NCBI GenBank assembly: GCA_024636425.1
Contig: JAGXHB010000272.1
Span: 1 to 5,380 of the forward strand
Direction: 5' to 3'
Length of the DNA: 5,380 nucleotides
Origin: Roseobacter sp.
GTDB lineage: Bacteria > Pseudomonadota > Alphaproteobacteria > Rhodobacterales > Rhodobacteraceae
Shown: piece by piece, positions 1-5,380 of the stretch
How positions within the stretch are numbered: position 1 is the first letter of the stretch
Layout of the letters: each line of letters begins with the position of its first letter
Notes under the pieces: model-generated
What the model was told of the DNA's origin: nothing
The model's database searches: none
Seen by the model: only the letters and a program-made list of their open reading frames with translations
Position numbers and translations under genes: made by a program

Positions 1-816
1 ATTCAGACACTCTTCGGGCTTGAGGGCAAAACCGCGCTGGTGACAGGTGGGGCGACCGGCATTGGCCGCATGGCCGCCGAAGCGTTGGTGCGTGCCGGTG
101 CGACCGTGCTGATCGCCAGCCGCAAAGGCGACGCCTGCGAGGCCGTCGCGAAAGAGCTGAACGATATGGGAGCGAGCGGCAAGGCAATCGGGTTTGCCGG
201 TGATGTCGGCACGGAAGAAGGTGTCGATGCCATGGTCGCCGCAGTCAAGGCGCGGACTGATACGCTCGATATCCTGATGAACAACGCAGGTATCACTTGG
301 GGCGCGCCGATGGGGGATTTCCCGTTCAAGGCGTGGGAAAAGGTGATGGCTGTCAACGTGGCGGGGCTGTTTGACCTCACACAAAAGCTGCTGCCGATGC
401 TGCGCGCAAGCGGCACGCTGGAAGACCCTGCGCGCGTCGTGAACGTCGGCTCGGTGATGGGCGAACGCGAGATGGGCGATGGGGCCTACAGCTATTCCGC
501 GTCCAAGGCCGCTGTGATCCACCTGAGCAAGATCCTCGCCAAGGAACTGGCGGGCGACGCGATTACCGTGAATGCGCTGGCACCGGGGCCGTTCGTGTCG
601 CGCATGACTGCCTTTGCCACGCATGACGAAGACATGCGCAGCAAGGTCGGCCAAGACGTACCCTTGCGCCGCGTGGGCACCGATACGGACATCGCCGGCT
701 GCATGTTGTTTCTGTGCGGCAAAGGTGGTTCCTATATCACCGGTGCCGTGATCCCTGTCAGCGGCGGCATCAACGTGATGAGCGGGCCGAACATCTTTGA
801 ACAAGCGCTGCACTAA
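1..816 (+). CDS. SDR-family oxidoreductase, RhlG-like (5'-partial)
   Basis: Probable NADP(H)-dependent short-chain dehydrogenase/reductase, likely cytosolic, acting on a 3-oxoacyl or hydroxyacyl substrate. The frame is open from base 1 and shows 271 residues before TAA 814-816. The first beta strand (KTALVTGG) begins at visible residue 10, so probably only a few N-terminal codons are missing. A GTG at base 40 is a poor start because it would delete that strand. Seen: cofactor motif TGGATGIG (residues 15-22), Arg41 after the second strand (ASRK), which usually means NADP preference, NNAG at 94-97, catalytic Ser151 and Tyr165-x3-Lys169, and PG at 195-196 followed by the substrate-loop region. 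The segments around NNAG, WEKVM, the GSV stretch and the C-terminal TGAVIPVSGG resemble the RhlG type of beta-ketoacyl reductase; this is recalled similarity, not an alignment. It is first in the visible operon, 10 bases before the next SDR. Family confidence is high; the substrate is unknown. Confidence 0.93.
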   Translation: MQTLFGLEGKTALVTGGATGIGRMAAEALVRAGATVLIASRKGDACEAVAKELNDMGASGKAIGFAGDVGTEEGVDAMVAAVKARTDTLDILMNNAGITWGAPMGDFPFKAWEKVMAVNVAGLFDLTQKLLPMLRASGTLEDPARVVNVGSVMGEREMGDGAYSYSASKAAVIHLSKILAKELAGDAITVNALAPGPFVSRMTAFATHDEDMRSKVGQDVPLRRVGTDTDIAGCMLFLCGKGGSYITGAVIPVSGGINVMSGPNIFEQALH

Positions 817-821
817 GGGGG
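814..821 (+). promoter_or_regulatory. Shine-Dalgarno overlapping a stop codon; decides start of the second SDR
   Basis: TAAGGGGG contains the stop codon of the first SDR gene (814-816) and a purine-rich Shine-Dalgarno sequence. Two consecutive ATGs follow at 824 and 827. The spacing from the G run is 2 bases to the first and 5 to the second, so the second is the better start. The overlap suggests termination-reinitiation coupling between the two SDR genes. Confidence 0.6.
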
Positions 822-826
822 CAATG

Positions 827-1753
827 ATGGAAATACGCTTTGATAACCGCGTGGCGATTGTCACGGGTGCGGGTACCGGCCTTGGCCGCAGCCACGCCTT
901 GGGGCTGGCCGCGCGTGGCGCAAAGGTCATGGTCAATGATCTGGGCGTGACGACAGACGGGCAGGGCGCATCCTCTGCCGCCGCGGAAGCCGTCGCACAG
1001 GAAATCCGCGATGCGGGTGGTGAGGCGATGGCGCATGGTTGTGATGTCGCGGACGAGGCGGGCGTTGCCAACATGGTCGCGAAGGTGATGGATGCCTGGG
1101 GCCGCATCGACATCGTGGTGAACAACGCGGGCATCCTGCGTGACAAGACATTCGCCAAGATGGAGATGGCCGATTTTCGTAAAGTGGTAGATGTGCACCT
1201 GATCGGCTCTGCCACCGTGACTCACGCCTGCTGGCCGATCATGCGCGCGCAAAAATACGGGCGCATCGTTTTGACGTCGTCTGCCTCAGGGCTTTATGGC
1301 AACTTCGGACAATCCAACTACGGCGCGGCCAAAGCGGCGATGATGGGGCTTATGAATGTGCTGCATCTGGAAGGGGCACGCGACAACATCCGCGTCAACA
1401 CGCTGGCCCCGACTGCCGCGACCCGCATGACAGCCGACCTTCTGCCCGAACAGGCGCAGGGGCTGCTGGCACCCGAAACCATCACCCCTGGCCTGCTGTA
1501 TCTGGTCAGCGAGGATGCGCCCAGCCGGGTCATCCTTGGCGCAGGGGCGGGCAGCTTTGCGCAGACGCGTGTATACGAGACCGAGGGCGTCACCTTGACG
1601 GGCGACGACAATACACCCGAAGGTGTCGCGGCAGCGTTTGACAAGATTACCGACGAGGCGGGCCAGCAGGTGCTGACCGATGCCTTCAGCCAGACGAAGA
1701 AATACGCTCTCAATGCAGCCAAGGCACAAGGCCTTGATCTGGATTGGGGCTAA
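827..1753 (+). CDS. SDR-family (3R)-hydroxyacyl-CoA dehydrogenase, MFE-2/HSD17B4-like
   Basis: Likely NAD-dependent oxidation of a (3R)-hydroxyacyl-CoA to 3-ketoacyl-CoA, feeding the thiolase encoded next. The protein has 308 residues from ATG 827; ATG 824 would add one Met and cannot be excluded. Seen: cofactor motif TGAGTGLG (13-20), Asp38 after the second strand (VNDLG), which favours NAD, NNAG at 99-102 followed by ILRDKTF, Ser152, and Tyr165-x3-Lys169. The YGNFGQ stretch just before the catalytic Tyr and the RDKTF after NNAG are hallmarks of the dehydrogenase domain of the peroxisomal multifunctional enzyme type 2. The C-terminal extension after about residue 225 (GAGAGSFAQTRVYE and onward) also fits that family, which is longer than a classical 250-residue SDR. 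The hydratase-2 and SCP-2 domains of eukaryotic MFE-2 are absent, as usual in bacterial stand-alone forms. The next gene is 27 bases downstream. The exact acyl chain is not predictable. Confidence 0.92.
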   Translation: MEIRFDNRVAIVTGAGTGLGRSHALGLAARGAKVMVNDLGVTTDGQGASSAAAEAVAQEIRDAGGEAMAHGCDVADEAGVANMVAKVMDAWGRIDIVVNNAGILRDKTFAKMEMADFRKVVDVHLIGSATVTHACWPIMRAQKYGRIVLTSSASGLYGNFGQSNYGAAKAAMMGLMNVLHLEGARDNIRVNTLAPTAATRMTADLLPEQAQGLLAPETITPGLLYLVSEDAPSRVILGAGAGSFAQTRVYETEGVTLTGDDNTPEGVAAAFDKITDEAGQQVLTDAFSQTKKYALNAAKAQGLDLDWG

Positions 1754-1767
1754 CCAAACGACTTGAA

Positions 1768-1774
1768 AAGGGAG
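1768..1774 (+). promoter_or_regulatory. Shine-Dalgarno of the thiolase gene
   Basis: AAGGGAG lies 6 bases before ATG 1781, the best-placed ribosome binding site in the window. It fixes the thiolase start at 1781 rather than at the in-frame TTG at 1763, which lies upstream of this site. Confidence 0.75.
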
Positions 1775-1780
1775 ATCACC

Positions 1781-2977
1781 ATGCGTGACGCAGTAATCGT
1801 ATCCACAGCCCGTACCCCGATTGGCAAGGCCTATCGCGGTGCGTTCAACAACACCACACCTCAGGCGCTTGGCGGTCATGCGGTCAAGCACGCGGTCGAG
1901 CGCGCAGGCGTCGATCCTGACCAGATCAGCGATTGCGTCTATGGCGCGGCGCTTCAGCAGGGCCATTCGGCAGGCAACATCGCCCGTCAGGTCGCCATGC
2001 GCGCCGGTCTGCCTGTCACCGTCGGTGGCATGTCGCTGGACCGTCAGTGCGCGTCCGGCATGATGGCGATTGCCACAGCCGCCAAGCAGGTCGTGATGGA
2101 TGGCATGGACATCGTGATCGGCGGCGGTGTCGAAAGCATCTCGATGGTGCAGACGCCCGAAATGCGCGTGAAGGCTGACCCCTACCTCAAGGAACACATG
2201 CCCGATCTCTATGTCACCATGCTGGAGACGGCGGAAAATGTCGCCTCGCGTTATGGCATCAGCCGTGAAGCGCAGGATGAATACGCCGCGCGCAGCCAAG
2301 AGCTGACCCATCAGGCACAGCAGGCAGGCAAGTTCGACGATGAAATCGTGCCGATGACCACCACGATGATGACGCAGGACAAAGAGACGAAGGAAATCTC
2401 GTCGCACGAAGTGACGCTGGAGAAGGACGAGGGCAACCGCCCCGGCACCTCCAAGGAAAGTCTTGCGGGATTGCAGCCGGTGTTCAAGGACGGTCTGGTC
2501 GTCAAGGAAGGCAAGTTCATCACCGCCGGGAACGCGTCGCAGCTGTCTGACGGGTCTTCCGCGTCGGTCATCATGGAAGCCAAACTGGCGGAGAAGCAGG
2601 GTCTGAACCCGCTTGGCCGTTACGTCGGCGTGATGGCAGCAGGGTGCGAGCCTGACGAGATGGGCATCGGCCCTGTCTTTGCGGTGCCAAAGCTGCTCGA
2701 AGCACATGGCCTCAAGATGAGCGACATCGGCCTTTGGGAGCTGAACGAGGCGTTCGCGTCGCAGGTTCTGTATTGCCGTGACAAGCTGGGCATCCCGGAC
2801 GAATTGCTGAACGTCAACGGCGGGGCGATCTCGATCGGTCACCCCTACGGCATGTCCGGTGCGCGTATGGTTGGTCACGCGCTGATCGAAGGCAAGCGTC
2901 GCGGTGCAAAATACGTCGTCTGCACCATGTGTGTGGGTGGTGGCATGGGTGCTGCCGGTCTCTTCGAGGTTCTGTAA
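1781..2977 (+). CDS. Thiolase (acetyl-CoA C-acyltransferase family)
   Basis: Cleaves a 3-ketoacyl-CoA with free CoA to acetyl-CoA (or propionyl-CoA) and a shortened acyl-CoA, the last step of a beta-oxidation round; the reverse condensation is possible. It has 398 residues, a normal length for this family. Seen: N-terminal start VIVSTARTPIGKAYRG, nucleophilic Cys90 in SLDRQCASG, the GGVESIS loop at about 115-121, NEAF at 322-325, the general-base His354 in GHPYGMSGAR, and the second catalytic Cys384 in CVGGGMG. All four thiolase active-site blocks are intact, so the enzyme should be active. No targeting signal is seen and a cytosolic homotetramer is expected from the family. It follows the MFE-2-like SDR by 27 bases and precedes the phosphatase-like gene by 6, consistent with use of the SDR product. 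The sequence does not show whether it is a biosynthetic (PhaA-like) or degradative (FadA-like) thiolase; the context favours degradation. Confidence 0.96.
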   Translation: MRDAVIVSTARTPIGKAYRGAFNNTTPQALGGHAVKHAVERAGVDPDQISDCVYGAALQQGHSAGNIARQVAMRAGLPVTVGGMSLDRQCASGMMAIATAAKQVVMDGMDIVIGGGVESISMVQTPEMRVKADPYLKEHMPDLYVTMLETAENVASRYGISREAQDEYAARSQELTHQAQQAGKFDDEIVPMTTTMMTQDKETKEISSHEVTLEKDEGNRPGTSKESLAGLQPVFKDGLVVKEGKFITAGNASQLSDGSSASVIMEAKLAEKQGLNPLGRYVGVMAAGCEPDEMGIGPVFAVPKLLEAHGLKMSDIGLWELNEAFASQVLYCRDKLGIPDELLNVNGGAISIGHPYGMSGARMVGHALIEGKRRGAKYVVCTMCVGGGMGAAGLFEVL

Positions 2978-2983
2978 GCCAAT

Positions 2984-3631
2984 ATGGGAGAGCTATTGGT
3001 CATCCGCCACGGGCAGGCGTCTTTCGGAGCTGACAACTATGACAAGCTGTCGGAACTGGGGCATCGGCAATCTGCGGCGGTTGGCCAGACCCTGCGCGAA
3101 ATCGGATGGGTGCCGGATCGGACACTGACCGGCACCTTGATCCGCCAGAAGGAGACGCTTGCCTCCATGGGGTTCGAGGTGGGCGACACCCACGAAGGGT
3201 TCAACGAGTACGATTTTCAGGATTTGCTGCTGGCCCGCTTCAAGGGCGTTGTGCCGCATATGGTGACCGCCGACCGCAAGACGCATTTCCGCACGCTGCG
3301 TGAAACCGTGTTCGAATGGCAGGCCGACAAGATCGAAAACCCCGCCGAAAGCTGGGGTACTTTCACCGCCCGCGTCGAAGCGGCCCGTCAGACCGCCTGT
3401 GCACCGGGCGCGGAGCGTGTTCTGGTGGTGAGTTCAGGCGGTGTGATCGGGCAATTGGTGGCGGCGTCGCTGAAGGCACCCGACAAGATGATGATGACCC
3501 TGAATTTGCAGATCAAGAACACGTCCGTCACGAAGTTCATATTTACAGACAAGGCGCTTTTTCTGCATGAATTCAACGCCACGCCGCATATGATGCTGGG
3601 CGAGGGTGCCGAAATGCTGACCTATAGTTAA
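2984..3631 (+). CDS. Histidine phosphatase superfamily protein, second catalytic His replaced
   Basis: Phosphoglycerate-mutase-like fold protein of 215 residues; role unknown, possibly a phosphatase or regulator of an acyl-CoA pathway. Seen: N-terminal RHGQ with the phospho-accepting His9, Arg8 beside it, Arg54 in the second conserved region (TLIRQKE), and acidic Glu75 in FNEYDF. The fourth block reads VVSSGG at 148-153, so Ser151 (codon TCA) stands where canonical members have the second catalytic His of the HGG motif. Some subfamilies tolerate this change, so the protein may be a slow phosphatase, a changed-specificity enzyme, or a binding protein. ATG 2984 gives the expected immediate LLVIRHG strand. 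The only Shine-Dalgarno candidate is GAGG at 2966-2969, 14 bases away and inside the thiolase gene, so translation probably depends on coupling to the thiolase. No signal peptide, so cytosolic. Fold confidence is high; function confidence is low. Confidence 0.88.
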   Translation: MGELLVIRHGQASFGADNYDKLSELGHRQSAAVGQTLREIGWVPDRTLTGTLIRQKETLASMGFEVGDTHEGFNEYDFQDLLLARFKGVVPHMVTADRKTHFRTLRETVFEWQADKIENPAESWGTFTARVEAARQTACAPGAERVLVVSSGGVIGQLVAASLKAPDKMMMTLNLQIKNTSVTKFIFTDKALFLHEFNATPHMMLGEGAEMLTYS

Positions 3632-3634
3632 GGA
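3629..3634 (+). promoter_or_regulatory. Shine-Dalgarno overlapping a stop codon, upstream of the phosphotransferase gene
   Basis: TAAGGA joins the stop codon of the phosphatase-like gene (3629-3631) to the ribosome binding site AAGGA, 9 bases before ATG 3644. It has the same stop/Shine-Dalgarno overlap as at 814-821 and points to coupled translation. Confidence 0.6.
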
Positions 3635-3643
3635 TAGACGATC

Positions 3644-4675
3644 ATGAGCACAGACACGCAAACACTCGATGTCTCCAAGGTCACCGCTTATCTGGAAGAA
3701 CATCTTCCCGGCTTTGAAGGCCCGCTTGAGGTGTCGAAGTTTCAGGCCGGGCAGTCGAACCCTACATTCCTGCTGAAAACGCCTGCCCGCAACTACGTGT
3801 TGCGTCGCAAGCCTCCGGGGGTGCTGCTGAAATCGGCTCATGCCGTGGACCGCGAATTCCGCGTGCAAAAGGCGCTGCAGGACACCGACGTGCCCGTGGC
3901 AAAGATGCATTTGCTGTGTGAAGACGACGATGTGATCGGGTCCGCGTTCTATATCATGGATCATGTCAACGGGCGCAATTTCATGGACCCGCGCATGCCG
4001 GACGAAACGAATGAGACCCGCGCCGGTATCATGGACGAGATGAACCGCGTGCTGGCGGCACTTCACGAAGTCGATATCGACAAGGTCGGGCTGTCGGATT
4101 ACGGCCCGCCCGGCAATTACTACGAACGGCAGGTTGGCCGCTGGACCAAGCAATATCGCGCGTCCGAGACCGAAGACCTGCCCGACATGAACAAGCTGAT
4201 CGACGCGCTTAACGCGAACATCCCAGAAGATGACGGGCAGCGGACGCTGGTGCATGGTGATTACCGCATCGACAACATGATGTTCGAGAAAGACGGCACC
4301 AACTGTCTGGCCGTGCTGGATTGGGAACTGTCCACCATCGGGCATCCTTATGCGGATCTGGCAGCCGTCATCATGCAATGGCAAATGCCTGTGGGCACCG
4401 AAGGGCGTGGTTTTGGCGGGGCGGACCGCAAGGCGCTTGGCGTACCCACGGACGAGGAATTCATCGCCAAATACTGCGAGCGTCGCGGCATCGACGGGAT
4501 TGACAACTTCGGCTTCTATCTTGCCTTCTGTTTTTTCCGCATGGCGGGGATCATTCAGGGTGTGCTCAAGCGGGCGCTGGATGGAAATGCCTCGAACCCG
4601 GAGCGTGCGATGAAGGTGGGCGAATATGTCCCTGTGTTTGCCGCCAACGGGCTAAAGGCGCTGGAGAAAAAATAA
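3644..4675 (+). CDS. APH-fold phosphotransferase, ACAD10/ACAD11/LvaA-like (putative hydroxyacyl-CoA kinase)
   Basis: Aminoglycoside-phosphotransferase-fold kinase of 343 residues, likely cytosolic. Seen: nucleotide loop FQAGQSNPTF (33-42), YVLRRKPPG with candidate ATP-binding Lys56 (51-59), Glu71 in the DREFRV helix, the catalytic loop VHGDYRIDN (203-211) with catalytic Asp206 and metal-binding Asn211, and the metal-binding LDWE at 225-228 followed by the STIGHP stretch. The LRRKPPG and DWELSTIGHP blocks are typical of the branch that includes the kinase domains of human ACAD10/ACAD11 and bacterial LvaA, rather than antibiotic-resistance kinases. LvaA is known to act in phosphorylation of 4-hydroxyvaleryl-CoA during levulinate breakdown in Pseudomonas putida. 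By analogy this protein may phosphorylate the hydroxyl of a hydroxyacyl-CoA so that it can be eliminated or rearranged. That substrate is an inference. It starts 12 bases after the phosphatase-like gene and ends 1 base before the IclR gene. All kinase residues are present, so it should be active. Confidence 0.92.
   Translation: MSTDTQTLDVSKVTAYLEEHLPGFEGPLEVSKFQAGQSNPTFLLKTPARNYVLRRKPPGVLLKSAHAVDREFRVQKALQDTDVPVAKMHLLCEDDDVIGSAFYIMDHVNGRNFMDPRMPDETNETRAGIMDEMNRVLAALHEVDIDKVGLSDYGPPGNYYERQVGRWTKQYRASETEDLPDMNKLIDALNANIPEDDGQRTLVHGDYRIDNMMFEKDGTNCLAVLDWELSTIGHPYADLAAVIMQWQMPVGTEGRGFGGADRKALGVPTDEEFIAKYCERRGIDGIDNFGFYLAFCFFRMAGIIQGVLKRALDGNASNPERAMKVGEYVPVFAANGLKALEKK
4663..4666 (+). promoter_or_regulatory. 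Shine-Dalgarno of the IclR gene, within the kinase gene
   Basis: GGAG sits 10 bases before ATG 4677, inside the last codons of the phosphotransferase gene. The intervening bases are A-rich (GAAAAAATAAC). With a one-base stop-to-start gap, the regulator is almost certainly translated from the same messenger as the kinase. Confidence 0.5.
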
Positions 4676-4676
4676 C

Positions 4677-5380
4677 ATGTCAAATCATGAGTTTGCGACC
4701 AATCCGGCAGAGGCAAAAGATAGAAACTTTGTCACTGCTCTGGCGCGCGGGCTCGATGTGCTGCGGTGCTTCAGGCAGAATGAACCGCAGCTGACCAACA
4801 CCGACTTTGCGGACCGTACCGGTTTGCCAAAGGCGACCGTGTCGCGGTTGACCCATACCTTGTGCGAACTCGACTATCTGGTGGCTGATCCGCGGACGGG
4901 CACCTACCGCCTGAGTGCGGGCGTCCTGCAACTGGGCTTTGGTGTGCTGACCAGCATGGAAATCGGCGATCGTGCCGAAGAAGAGATGAGCGCGCTTCGG
5001 GACGGGCCGAACAGCTATCTGACCGTCGCCATCGGGGAACAGCACCGGCTGGATGTCGTCTATGTCGCGACAAAACGGTCGCGAGAGGATGTCGCCCTGC
5101 AAATGCGCGTCGGATCGCGTCTGCCCTTGTTCAATTCAGCCATTGGCCGCGCGATCCTCGTGGGCATGCAACCTGAGGCACGCGCGCGCGCTTTTGCGCT
5201 GGCAGCCAAGAAGGACGATGCGTTCAGATCACGCTGCGAAGACAGCTACGCTTCGGCTGTCGCTGAGTTCGAGGAGAAAGGCTTCTGTTCAAGCTACGGG
5301 GATTGGCGGCCCGACGTGAACGGGATTGCCGTACCGGTCTTTTCACCGAACGGCTCTTTGGTGTACGGGCTGAATGTGGG
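4677..5380 (+). CDS. IclR-family transcriptional regulator (3'-partial)
   Basis: DNA-binding regulator, probably of the operon it ends or of neighbouring catabolic genes. From ATG 4677 the frame stays open for 234 codons to the window end, so the C-terminus is missing; IclR proteins are typically about 250-270 residues, so little is lost. Seen: N-terminal winged helix-turn-helix at about 17-82 (ALARGLDVLRCF first helix, LTNTDFADRTGLPKATVSRL as helix-turn-helix, YRLS at the wing), a linker helix (LQLGFGVL), then the IclR effector domain with DVVYV (126-130), RVGSRLPL (144-151), the NSAIGRAIL stretch (153-161) and VNGIAVPVF (214-222). Effector domains of this family bind small aromatic or carboxylic acids, so a pathway acid or its CoA ester is a plausible inducer. 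Only 1 base separates it from the kinase stop codon, so the regulator is transcribed with the catabolic genes and autoregulation is likely. No operator can be named because the operon promoter is upstream of the window. Confidence 0.93.
   Translation, partial: MSNHEFATNPAEAKDRNFVTALARGLDVLRCFRQNEPQLTNTDFADRTGLPKATVSRLTHTLCELDYLVADPRTGTYRLSAGVLQLGFGVLTSMEIGDRAEEEMSALRDGPNSYLTVAIGEQHRLDVVYVATKRSREDVALQMRVGSRLPLFNSAIGRAILVGMQPEARARAFALAAKKDDAFRSRCEDSYASAVAEFEEKGFCSSYGDWRPDVNGIAVPVFSPNGSLVYGLNV

Noticed and set aside
40..42. GTG at base 40 as the start of the first SDR.
   Set aside because: It would remove the first beta strand (TALV) of the Rossmann fold and leave the cofactor loop at the extreme N-terminus. 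The frame is open to base 1, so the true start is upstream of the window.
1754..1780. A possible internal promoter or terminator in the largest intergenic gap (27 bases).
   Set aside because: The gap holds a ribosome binding site but no hairpin with a T run, and it is too short for a convincing -35/-10 pair.
1286..2878. A 530-codon open frame on the minus strand antisense to the second SDR and the thiolase.
   Set aside because: It lies opposite two genes with complete, well-placed catalytic motifs. Its translation is rich in His, Arg and Cys and shows no recognisable domain, which is typical of an antisense shadow in G+C-rich coding DNA.
3434..4384. A 316-codon open frame on the minus strand antisense to the phosphatase-like and kinase genes.
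   Set aside because: Same reasoning: a low-complexity His/Arg-rich translation, no domain, and full overlap with two genes whose motifs are clear.
3644..4675. Reading the kinase as an aminoglycoside resistance gene.
   Set aside because: Only the fold is shared. The LRRKPPG and DWELSTIGHP blocks and the beta-oxidation neighbours point to the ACAD10/11/LvaA branch.
4680..5102. A minus-strand open frame of 140 codons antisense to the IclR gene.
   Set aside because: The + strand frame from 4677 encodes an unmistakable winged helix-turn-helix and IclR effector domain and stays open to the window end, so the antisense frame is a shadow.
1..5380. tRNA or rRNA genes, CRISPR arrays, insertion sequences, inverted or direct repeats, phage genes.
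   Set aside because: Coding sequence fills nearly the whole window, and I saw no repeated units, transposase motifs or structured RNA candidates by eye. No search tool was run.

Overview
The window is a dense, single-strand run of genes from a G+C-rich bacterium. Codon usage and protein style (short intergenic gaps, an acyl-CoA gene set followed by an IclR regulator) suggest an alphaproteobacterium, perhaps of the Rhodobacterales/Roseobacter type. That assignment is an inference from gene style, not from a phylogenetic marker. All genes lie on the + strand. The largest gap between them is 27 bases, and no internal promoter or terminator hairpin is visible, so this looks like part of one polycistronic operon that starts upstream of base 1 and continues past base 5380.

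Layout: (1) 1-816, an SDR oxidoreductase of the RhlG-like 3-oxoacyl reductase type, missing only its first few codons; (2) 827-1753, a second SDR that resembles the (3R)-hydroxyacyl-CoA dehydrogenase domain of peroxisomal MFE-2/HSD17B4; (3) 1781-2977, a complete thiolase with Cys, His and Cys active-site residues in place; (4) 2984-3631, a histidine-phosphatase-fold protein whose second catalytic His position is Ser; (5) 3644-4675, an APH-fold phosphotransferase related to the kinase domains of ACAD10/ACAD11 and to LvaA; (6) 4677-5380, an IclR-family regulator cut off by the window end.

Together the genes look like the lower part of a CoA-thioester degradation pathway. The SDRs would interconvert hydroxyacyl- and ketoacyl-CoA, and the thiolase would cleave the ketoacyl-CoA to acetyl-CoA (or propionyl-CoA) plus a shortened acyl-CoA. 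The kinase may phosphorylate a hydroxyacyl-CoA that ordinary beta-oxidation cannot process. The IclR protein is the natural candidate for a substrate-responsive local regulator. Acyl-CoA ligase, acyl-CoA dehydrogenase and enoyl-CoA hydratase are not in the window and would be expected in the flanks. The most interesting points are the kinase plus degenerate phosphatase pair inside a beta-oxidation operon, and the lost catalytic His of that phosphatase.
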